In this document: in pieces, positions 1 through 4,914 of the stretch
How positions within the stretch are numbered: position 1 is the stretch's first letter
Layout: every line of letters starts with the position of its first letter
NCBI GenBank assembly: GCA_013139395.1
Contig: WTAX01000365.1
Location: 1 to 6,734 of the forward strand
Reading direction: 5' to 3'
Source: Gammaproteobacteria bacterium
Lineage (GTDB): Bacteria > Pseudomonadota > Gammaproteobacteria > GRL18
DNA length: 6,734 nucleotides
The notes under the pieces: generated by a model
What the model was told of the DNA's origin: nothing
The model's database searches: none
Seen by the model: only the letters and a program-made list of their open reading frames with translations
Program-made: the position numbers and the translations under genes

Positions 1-251
1 CAGAAAGTGAATTACGTCAGATAGCTCATAAAGCGGGAAGCACTCGTATTAAACGCTTTAAAAGAGATAATGGCAAAACGACATTTGCTATTGATGTACA
101 GATCAGTGTTAAAGATTTTCTGGAGAATCTTGATCTGACGAATGATAATGCTCAGGATGAAGGTGTGGGTGTTGGTTCTCAGAATACCTGTAATCCTCAG
201 GAGATTCAGATTGAGTTAGAAAATTTATTGGATGAAATATCTGATAAATGA
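1..251 (+). CDS. 3' end of an unrecognised protein gene (5' truncated by window edge)
   Basis: An open frame enters at the window edge (first full codon at base 3) and ends at TGA 249-251, giving the last 82 residues. I do not recognise the family. The visible part begins with a basic stretch containing LRQIAHKAGSTRIKRFKR, which could be a helix-turn-helix-like or nucleic-acid-contacting segment, followed by a probable beta-strand region (TTFAIDVQIS). It ends in an acidic, low-complexity tail rich in N, D, E and Q, a common kind of disordered C-terminus. No catalytic motif is visible. It lies on the same strand as rpsF, but a 226-bp gap containing a promoter candidate separates them, so co-transcription is not implied. 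No clear intrinsic terminator follows the stop codon. That it is coding is supported by frame continuity and protein-like composition; the function is unknown. Confidence 0.6.
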   Translation, partial: ESELRQIAHKAGSTRIKRFKRDNGKTTFAIDVQISVKDFLENLDLTNDNAQDEGVGVGSQNTCNPQEIQIELENLLDEISDK

Positions 252-338
252 TGTATAAATTAATTTCTCCTGCCATCATCTAAAAATTCAGACAGAGAAG
301 TTGTACTTCCCCTTAAAAAATAATATAATACCGCACCT

Positions 339-361
339 TTGACAGCCAGCTGGCTTGTCAA
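339..361. promoter_or_regulatory. Near-perfect palindrome upstream of the rpsF promoter (possible operator)
   Basis: A central perfect 10-bp palindrome, GCCAGCTGGC (345-354), is flanked by TTGACA (339-344) on the left and TTGTCAA (355-361) on the right. Each arm reads TTGACA towards the centre, and the symmetry is broken by one extra base on the right. It ends 11 bp before the -35 box of the candidate rpsF promoter. This fits a dimeric regulator site, or a hairpin if an upstream transcript crosses it. The left TTGACA could itself be a -35 box, but the sequence 17 bp downstream (TTCCTT) is a poor -10. No binding protein can be named. Confidence 0.45.
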
Positions 362-372
362 TTCCTTGCTTT

Positions 373-400
373 TTGACAGTATATTGCTGGCCCCTATGTT
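373..400 (+). promoter_or_regulatory. Candidate sigma-70 promoter for rpsF-rpsR-rplI
   Basis: A perfect -35 box TTGACA (373-378) is followed, after a 16-bp spacer, by TATGTT (395-400), which matches the -10 consensus at four of six positions. The predicted start is near 407, leaving a leader of about 70 nt before the rpsF ATG. The position directly ahead of the ribosomal operon supports the call. The -10 box is only moderate, so the exact start is uncertain. Confidence 0.55.
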
Positions 401-404
401 TATA

Positions 405-477
405 GCGGGTTCAATAGACTTGCGCAGAAAGCTGATTAACCACTCTTAAAGGCTAATTACCCGTAAGGATTGTCTAA
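405..477 (+). promoter_or_regulatory. rpsF 5' leader with possible S6:S18 autoregulatory structure
   Basis: GCGGGT (405-410) can pair with ACCCGT (459-464), with one G-U pair. This encloses about 48 nt that contain a smaller helix built from AGC/GCT and TTAA/TTAA. The 3' arm holds a CCG triplet immediately upstream of the Shine-Dalgarno AAGGA (465-469), which sits 8 nt before the rpsF ATG. In many bacteria the S6:S18 complex binds a CCG-containing structure in the rpsF leader and represses translation. The placement and the CCG here fit that motif, but I could not align it to the published consensus, so the assignment is an inference. Confidence 0.4.
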
Positions 478-930
478 ATGAGACACTATGAAATTGTATT
501 TCTTGTCCACCCAGATCAGAGTGAACAAGTACCTGCTATGATAGAACGCTACCGTGCTACTGTTGAAACAAACAATGGTACAGTCCATCGTCTGGAAGAT
601 TGGGGCCGCCGTCAACTGGCTTATCCAATTAACAAAATCCACAAAGCACATTATGTATTAATGAATGTTGAGTGTGAACCAGCAAGCATTGATGAATTAA
701 CTCATGCTTTCCGCTTTAACGATGCCGTTCTTCGTAATCTGATCATCTCTATGAAAGGTCCATATACGGACACTTCTCCTCTTGCTAAAGAAAAAGAAGA
801 GTCTAGCTCTGAAAGAAGTGCACCTGAAAAAGCAAGTCACTCTACAGAGAAAAAAGAGAATGCACCTGAAAAAGCAAGTCACTCTACAGAGAAAAAAGAG
901 AGTGCACCTGCTGAAGCTGCTGCTGAATAA
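478..930 (+). CDS. rpsF: 30S ribosomal protein S6 with a repeat-bearing C-terminal tail
   Basis: The 150-residue product is S6, a protein of the 30S platform that binds 16S rRNA together with S18. The N-terminus [19 protein letters not shown] and the segment [21 protein letters not shown] are characteristic, and the folded domain ends near residue 95. Residues 98-150 form a charged tail rich in K, E, S and A, making the protein longer than the E. coli form (about 131-135). The tail contains a 14-residue unit ([14 protein letters not shown]) repeated in tandem at 115-128 and 129-142, followed by AP and an alanine/glutamate end. In E. coli the S6 C-terminus receives extra glutamates from RimK; the terminal Glu here is compatible with that, but modification cannot be seen. 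The start is supported by AAGGA 8 nt upstream. It is the first gene of the ribosomal operon, 49 bp ahead of rpsR. Confidence 0.98.
   Translation: MRHYEIVFLVHPDQSEQVPAMIERYRATVETNNGTVHRLEDWGRRQLAYPINKIHKAHYVLMNVECEPASIDELTHAFRFNDAVLRNLIISMKGPYTDTSPLAKEKEESSSERSAPEKASHSTEKKENAPEKASHSTEKKESAPAEAAAE
820..903 (+). repeat. 42-bp in-frame tandem duplication in the S6 tail
   Basis: Two adjacent 42-bp units (820-861 and 862-903) differ at a single base, the second-last of the unit, which changes Asn to Ser. The start of a third copy (GCACCTG) follows at 904-910. Because 42 is divisible by three, the duplication adds 14 residues without disturbing the frame. Near-identity, including at silent positions, points to a recent duplication. 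Confidence 0.95.
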
Positions 931-979
931 TAGCGCTTCATTGAATTTAAATAGAGATTAATAAATAAAGGTAAAAAAA

Positions 980-1207
980 ATGTCACGCTATTTCCGTCGT
1001 AGAAAATACTGTCGTTTTACTGCTGAAGGTATTACTGAGATCGATTATAAAGATCTGGCAACCCTAAAGAATTATGTCATGGAAAACGGTAAAATTGTAC
1101 CAAGCCGTATCACCGGTACAAGCGCCAAATACCAGCGCCAGCTGTCAACAGCAATTAAACGTGCTCGTTACCTGGCTTTACTTACATACACTGATAGTCA
1201 CGACTAA
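980..1207 (+). CDS. rpsR: 30S ribosomal protein S18
   Basis: The 75-residue product matches S18 in length and throughout its sequence: [13 protein letters not shown] at the N-terminus, [13 protein letters not shown], and the basic core [19 protein letters not shown] followed by [14 protein letters not shown]18 binds 16S rRNA as a heterodimer with S6 on the 30S platform. The start is supported by AAGG (968-971) 8 nt upstream. It lies 49 bp downstream of rpsF. In enterobacteria priB sits between these two genes, and no priB is present here. The 187-bp spacer before rplI is long for a ribosomal operon and contains three potential hairpins. Confidence 0.98.
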   Translation: MSRYFRRRKYCRFTAEGITEIDYKDLATLKNYVMENGKIVPSRITGTSAKYQRQLSTAIKRARYLALLTYTDSHD

Positions 1208-1228
1208 AACGAAGTAATCGTTTGAAAT

Positions 1229-1267
1229 CACTATTTTAACCTCTTTTAAACAATAGTTAAAATAGTG
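1229..1267 (+). repeat. 12-bp perfect inverted repeat downstream of rpsR
   Basis: CACTATTTTAAC (1229-1240) is exactly complementary to GTTAAAATAGTG (1256-1267), with a 15-nt loop between them. The hairpin starts 22 nt after the rpsR stop. No T-run follows on either strand, so it is not a standard intrinsic terminator. It could act as an mRNA-stabilising or processing structure, or as an attenuator lowering rplI expression relative to rpsF and rpsR. Confidence 0.7.
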
Positions 1268-1284
1268 TGACTTGAAGATAGTTA

Positions 1285-1367
1285 AGGATAAGGTAGAGTA
1301 AGAAATAACAACAACTCTACCTAACGCAGGATAAGGTAGAGTAAGAAATAACAACAACTCTACCTAA
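1285..1367 (+). repeat. Two identical 40-bp direct repeats, each forming a hairpin, in the rpsR-rplI spacer
   Basis: Copies at 1285-1324 and 1328-1367 are identical over 40 bp and separated by CGC, giving a 43-bp period. Each contains AGGTAGAGT and its exact complement ACTCTACCT around a 14-nt loop (AAGAAATAACAACA): stems 1291-1299/1314-1322 and 1334-1342/1357-1365. The arms of one copy can also pair with those of the other, so alternative folds are possible. The second hairpin ends 29 nt before the rplI ATG. There is no T-run, so termination is not the obvious role. Confidence 0.9.
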
Positions 1368-1394
1368 TTCTAATTTAATTTAGAGAGAGTTCAC

Positions 1395-1841
1395 ATGAAC
1401 ATTATTCTATTAGAAAAAATTAATAAGCTGGGTCAGTTAGGCGATCAGGTTTCTGTAAAAGCAGGCTTTGGTCGTAACTTCCTAATCCCACAAGGTAAGG
1501 CATTACCAGCAACTGAAGCAAACATTAAAATGTTTGAAGGTCGTCGTGCAGAGCTTGAAGCTGCCGCTGCTGAATCATTAGGTGCTGCTGCTGCACGTGC
1601 TGAAGGGCTTAACGATAAAGAAGTCGTTATTGTTCGTAAAGCTGGTGATGAAGGCCGTATGTTCGGTTCTGTTACCAATGGTGATATTGCTGAAGCATTA
1701 ACCGCTGCAGGCGCTAACGTTGAAAAACGTGAAGTTCGTATGCCAGAAGGTGCAATTCGTGAGTTGGGTGAATATGATATAGCCATTCATCTGCACACTG
1801 ATGTTAATGCAACTGTTAAGATCATTGTTGAAGCTGAGTAA
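1395..1841 (+). CDS. rplI: 50S ribosomal protein L9
   Basis: The 148-residue product is a full-length L9. Its N-terminal 23S rRNA-binding domain carries the family signature region, [19 protein letters not shown] then GKALPAT (residues 13-40). An alanine-rich connecting helix covers about residues 45-75, and the C-terminal domain includes [24 protein letters not shown]9 binds near the L1 stalk and affects reading-frame maintenance. The ATG is preceded by a purine-rich GAGAGAG (1383-1389), an imperfect Shine-Dalgarno. It is the last gene of the operon and is followed by a strong terminator. Two hairpin repeats just upstream may tune its expression separately from S6 and S18. No convincing separate promoter was found in the spacer. 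Confidence 0.98.
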   Translation: MNIILLEKINKLGQLGDQVSVKAGFGRNFLIPQGKALPATEANIKMFEGRRAELEAAAAESLGAAAARAEGLNDKEVVIVRKAGDEGRMFGSVTNGDIAEALTAAGANVEKREVRMPEGAIRELGEYDIAIHLHTDVNATVKIIVEAE

Positions 1842-1901
1842 ATTCAGCTGTTTGAAAAAGATTAAGTTAATGTTATAGTTAATTTAAGACAATGCTCTAA
1901 T

Positions 1902-1940
1902 AAAAAGGCTGCACCTGAATACAGGTAGCAGCCTTTTTTT
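1902..1940. terminator. Bidirectional intrinsic terminator between rplI and the histidine kinase gene
   Basis: GGCTGC-ACCTG (1907-1917) pairs with CAGGT and GCAGCC (1922-1933) around the loop AATA, with one bulged A at 1927. Seven Ts (1934-1940) follow on the plus strand, and five As (1902-1906) precede the stem, providing a U-run for minus-strand transcripts. It lies 60 bp after rplI and 31 bp past the stop of the convergent histidine kinase gene, so it probably ends both transcripts. Confidence 0.93.
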
Positions 1941-1971
1941 ATCTGTGTTATTTTAAAAAATAAGCTTATGG

Positions 1972-2697
1972 TTATGGTAAGAGTAGCTTAAATTGCCCGC
2001 CGCCCAGTTGTGATTTATTATCAATGACTGTAAAACCTCTTTTGTCCCCGTTATGATGAATATTAGCTATTTTCTCTGCAAAATAGAGACCTAGCCCGGT
2101 ACTGCCTGACTGCATATCAATGGCAGTTTCCAGCGAATCTGGATGGACAAACATTTTTTCAGGAAAGCCCTTACCATCATCCTCGATACAAATTTGTAAA
2201 TAATCATCAATTATTTTTGCACTGAGTTTAATTTTAGACTTAGCATAGCGAGTTGAATTATTGATAGTACTATTGATGATGGCGGCAATTAAATCTTTAT
2301 CAAAAAACCATTCAATGGTTTCATCGCATTCCATGTTGATGGAAAAATCGTTCTTTTCATTGATGAGTGAATTATTGATTATAATTTCTTCAAGAAAATC
2401 ATAAAGATTATATTGATCGGCCTGAATTGAAAACAAGTGTGTTTCCATTTTATACAACGATAATAACTGTACCAGAGAATTATTAATGCGTTGCAATTCA
2501 TATTGTATGCGATAAACATTGTCTTTTAGTTCAGGCTTAAATGTTTCCAGGCTGTAATAAAGAGTTTCAAGACTGCTCAGAGATATGAGAAGTGAATTTT
2601 TAATGTCATGTATAAACGACATTAAAACAGCATTAAATTGTTCAGATGATGCTATTTTGTCTGACGCATCCTTGTCTGGCATCTCTTTGTCTGACAT
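1972..2697 (-). CDS. Soluble sensor histidine kinase, DHp and catalytic domains only
   Basis: The 241-residue product has the core of a two-component histidine kinase. The H-box is SFIHDIKNSLL with phospho-acceptor His30; acidic D31 and N34 at H+4 are the positions used for kinase and phosphatase activity in HisKA enzymes. The ATPase domain shows N142 in an N-box (IINSTINN), the G1 box EDDGKGFP (172-179) and the G2 box GSTGLGL (198-204). There is no transmembrane segment and no PAS, GAF or HAMP domain; only about 20 residues precede the dimerisation helix. These consist of a pentapeptide repeat (MSDKE, MPDKD, ASDKI). The ATG overlaps the stop of the upstream response-regulator gene by one base (TAATG), and AGGA lies 8 nt upstream, so translation is probably coupled and the two proteins probably act as a pair. 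The stimulus is unknown and may come through another protein. Confidence 0.92.
   Translation of the reverse strand: MSDKEMPDKDASDKIASSEQFNAVLMSFIHDIKNSLLISLSSLETLYYSLETFKPELKDNVYRIQYELQRINNSLVQLLSLYKMETHLFSIQADQYNLYDFLEEIIINNSLINEKNDFSINMECDETIEWFFDKDLIAAIINSTINNSTRYAKSKIKLSAKIIDDYLQICIEDDGKGFPEKMFVHPDSLETAIDMQSGSTGLGLYFAEKIANIHHNGDKRGFTVIDNKSQLGGGQFKLLLP
2657..2695 (-). repeat. 15-bp imperfect tandem repeat at the 5' end of the histidine kinase gene
   Basis: On the plus strand TTGTCTGAC, TTGTCTGGC and TTGTCTGAC start at 2657, 2672 and 2687, exactly 15 bp apart. On the coding strand this gives three pentapeptides with the shared core [S/P]DK. The repeat is short and in frame, and it lengthens only the unstructured N-terminus. 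Confidence 0.75.
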
Positions 2698-4250
2698 TAG
2701 CTTAATCCTGAATAAATAGCTTCCAGTTTTTGATATTTTTCATTATTTTTGTCCAGATTTTGGCTGATGTCCAGATAATGTCGTGCTTTATCAATTAACT
2801 CCTGATGATGTCCAGTATTTTTAATATAGATCAAAATAGCCTGTGCAGCATTCATATTGATAGAAAGTCTATCAGGAAGATTTTGTGCAGCATCTTCAAA
2901 TACCTTAATGGATTCCAAAATGTGGTTTGCATTATAAAGTCGCATACCTTTGCCATTTTGTAAAAGATAGTGATACTTTCTGGTCATTTCTTCTGTATTA
3001 GCATGTCCATCTTCTGATGGATTATTGATGTCTTCTTTTAATGCTTCCGCTAGCTCGGTTTCACCAAGATCTTCAGTGATTGCTAATAAATCATTTTGAA
3101 GCTCAACAGGGAGCTCCGATAAATTTCCGCTAATATTACTAATAGCCTGTTGGAATACTTCACGTGCTTTGTCTTCATTACCGAGCTTATGTTGTGCCAT
3201 ACTTTCAACAAACTGCGTATGTAATAAAGCTTTTTTGTCTTTTTTATAGTTTTTACGGGCAGCGGTAATTGTCTGAATTGCTTGTTTTCCCTTGCCGTTA
3301 TCAGCATACAGTTTGACCAGATTCATATTATCGCCAATGTTACCAAAACAGGAATGTTGTCCATGGTTTACTGCTCTTTTTAACGATTTTTCTGCAGTTG
3401 AAAAATCATTATTTTGTATGGCAACTTGAGCTAAATGTTGTTGTCTTGCAACTGTATGAGGTGAAATTTTTGTGGCCTCAATAAGAATGTTTTGTTCCTC
3501 TTGAGTTTTTCCCTGTCGTTCCAGAATGTTAGCAAGCAGATCGTAAGCCTCGATATAATTTTTATTTTCCTTAATGACTTCCTCTAAAAGCACCTGGGCC
3601 TGAGCATCGTCATTACCCTCTATTAAAACCTTGGCTTTACCCACTTTTGCCCATTGAAAATCTCTGACAGAAAGTGCTTTATCATAAACCTGTTGTGCGA
3701 TATCAAGTTCATTGGCAGCAAGTGCAATTTCAGCTTTAAGCTTGTTGATTTCTAATGCCTGTTTAGTGTGTTTTGCCATTTTTTCATCAGCAATTTTTAG
3801 CGCTTTCTTGTACTCTTTTTTATTATAGGCTGTATAGATATCTTTCATGATGGATTTTTTTTCTACCAGCATTTCAAGACGTTTGAGTAATAAATCTTTT
3901 GGAAAGGGTTTGTTTAAATAACCATCAGGACGATATTCAACGGCAGCCATTACCATGCTCTGAGTATTTTCGGCAGTGATCATAATGTAAATTGTGCCAT
4001 AAGGAATTAAGTGGCGATGCATAATTTCTTCTAGCAATTGCTGGCCATTTTGACCCTCACCGAGATTATAATCGCACAAAATGACATCAAATTTGTTATG
4101 GATTACTTTTTTAAGGGCATCTTGTGCATTAGCTGCATCATCAATAAACTGAGCACCACAGCTCACCAGAATCGAACGCAACATTGAACGATAATTGCCA
4201 AAATCATCAATGATCAGAAAACGGATATTTGAGAGATCGAGTCGGGCCAT
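2697..4250 (-). CDS. Response regulator: receiver domain fused to a long TPR array
   Basis: The 517-residue product begins with a CheY-like receiver domain (about residues 8-128). The acidic pair is D15/D16 (FLIIDD), the phospho-acceptor is D60 (VILCDYNLGEG), T92 lies in IMITAE and K114 in LNKPF, so all key residues are present. The stretch DYNLGEGQNGQQLLEE with TAENTQSMVMAAVEYRPDGYLNKP resembles a known receiver-TPR family of gammaproteobacteria, as I recall it. Residues about 133-370 contain repeated helical hairpins typical of TPRs, for example AYNKKEYKKALKIADEK, NYIEAYDLLANILERQGK and NDFSTAEKSLKRAV; further helical repeats follow to about 510. There is no DNA-binding, GGDEF, EAL or HD output, so the output is probably protein-protein contact controlled by phosphorylation. 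The gene overlaps the downstream histidine kinase by one base. Its own Shine-Dalgarno is weak (AAGA-like). A promoter candidate lies about 70 bp upstream. Confidence 0.93.
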   Translation of the reverse strand: MARLDLSNIRFLIIDDFGNYRSMLRSILVSCGAQFIDDAANAQDALKKVIHNKFDVILCDYNLGEGQNGQQLLEEIMHRHLIPYGTIYIMITAENTQSMVMAAVEYRPDGYLNKPFPKDLLLKRLEMLVEKKSIMKDIYTAYNKKEYKKALKIADEKMAKHTKQALEINKLKAEIALAANELDIAQQVYDKALSVRDFQWAKVGKAKVLIEGNDDAQAQVLLEEVIKENKNYIEAYDLLANILERQGKTQEEQNILIEATKISPHTVARQQHLAQVAIQNNDFSTAEKSLKRAVNHGQHSCFGNIGDNMNLVKLYADNGKGKQAIQTITAARKNYKKDKKALLHTQFVESMAQHKLGNEDKAREVFQQAISNISGNLSELPVELQNDLLAITEDLGETELAEALKEDINNPSEDGHANTEEMTRKYHYLLQNGKGMRLYNANHILESIKVFEDAAQNLPDRLSINMNAAQAILIYIKNTGHHQELIDKARHYLDISQNLDKNNEKYQKLEAIYSGLS

Positions 4251-4409
4251 ATGCTAATCTTAAAATATGAGTAAAGACACTTCAAGAATAGCAAAAATAG
4301 AGCTAATAACAAGCATTAAATAAGATACTTAGCTTATTGATAATAAACAACTATAGCTCACTAGCGATAAACCATTTAAAAAATAGGGCTGTTAACGATC
4401 AAATAATAC
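4251..4409. other. AT-rich intergenic region upstream of the response-regulator gene
   Basis: This 159-bp stretch has no open frame of note. It holds the candidate promoter and small inverted repeats described separately. No T-run hairpin typical of an intrinsic terminator was found after the DUF6524-like gene, so read-through into the response-regulator gene remains possible. Confidence 0.6.
4322..4350 (-). promoter_or_regulatory. Candidate promoter for the response regulator-histidine kinase pair
   Basis: On the minus strand TTGTTT (4345-4350) and TATCTT (4322-4327) are separated by exactly 17 bp, giving four matches to each consensus hexamer. Transcription would start near 4315, about 65 nt before the response-regulator ATG. 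Two small AT-rich inverted repeats overlap it (AATAAG/CTTATT at 4319-4338 and TTATT/AATAA at 4335-4347). In AT-rich DNA such matches arise by chance, so this is tentative. Confidence 0.4.
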
Positions 4410-4841
4410 TTAAGTTAAGTCATCATCTGTTTCATTGACATCGACCTGACCGGACATACGGCGTCGAATATGTGACCAGGACATGCCAATTGCTAAAACC
4501 ATAGAAAGCAAACTTAAAATGATATAGGTAATGATTTGAATACTATCAGCAGGGATGAAGCCCCAATCAATTACCATCCACAATAACGTACCAAAAAATG
4601 CAAATGCCAGAATTAAACCGATTAAACCTAATGAGGTGATAGTGGCGCGAATATAAACAACCCAACCAATAAGCAATACGATACCAGCAAAGGCCATGAG
4701 AGGTTCAAAGCCTGTTTCCATGCCTTTCAATATCCAATCATAAAATGAATAACCACTGGGATTAAATGTCGCAAAAACTAAAATAAATGCAAAAAACAAA
4801 CGTACAAAAAAACTGCCCAGATTAAATCTGTTACTAGCCAT
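4410..4841 (-). CDS. Small four-helix inner-membrane protein, DUF6524-like
   Basis: The 143-residue product has four hydrophobic segments, about residues 9-26, 47-64, 69-91 and 102-121, and a polar, acidic C-terminal tail (GQVDVNETDDDLT). Basic residues RRR at 126-128 follow the last helix, suggesting that this end is cytoplasmic. The motif FATFNPSGYSFYDWILKG between helices 1 and 2 is what I associate with the DUF6524 family, whose function is unknown; that match is from memory. The ATG is well supported by AGGA (plus strand 4850-4853) 8 nt upstream. It lies 73 bp downstream of the phosphatase-kinase gene on the same strand and 159 bp upstream of the response-regulator gene. Co-transcription with the phosphatase-kinase is possible. 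No catalytic residues are evident. Confidence 0.85.
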   Translation of the reverse strand: MASNRFNLGSFFVRLFFAFILVFATFNPSGYSFYDWILKGMETGFEPLMAFAGIVLLIGWVVYIRATITSLGLIGLILAFAFFGTLLWMVIDWGFIPADSIQIITYIILSLLSMVLAIGMSWSHIRRRMSGQVDVNETDDDLT

Positions 4842-4914
4842 ATTGATGATCCTGTCAATCTTATTTAAGGGCGTTATTTTACTAGAGAAAGAGATTGGAT
4901 GCGAATTGAAAAGA

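Noticed and set aside
296..312. Terminator after the first gene (GAAGT-TGT-ACTTC)
   Set aside because: The stem is only 5 bp and no T-run follows on the plus strand.
457..882. Minus-strand open frames antisense to rpsF
   Set aside because: They are shadows of the S6 coding sequence with cysteine/phenylalanine-rich low-complexity products.
931..979. A priB gene between rpsF and rpsR
   Set aside because: The gap is 49 bp and holds only the rpsR ribosome-binding site.
1272..1299. Promoter for rplI (TTGAAG, 16 bp, TAGAGT)
   Set aside because: Both boxes are weak and the -10 overlaps the first hairpin-repeat stem; nothing else supports it.
1285..1367. Short CRISPR-like array
   Set aside because: There are only two copies, the 3-bp gap is far too short for a spacer, and no cas genes are present.
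1445..1786. Minus-strand open frame of 113 codons inside rplI
   Set aside because: It is antisense to a certain ribosomal protein gene, has an A/S/P-rich composition typical of shadow frames, and has no family resemblance.
4251..4290. Leaderless promoter at the response-regulator start (TTGAAG, 17 bp, TAAGAT)
   Set aside because: It would place the transcription start on the ATG; the upstream TTGTTT/TATCTT pair gives a more normal leader.
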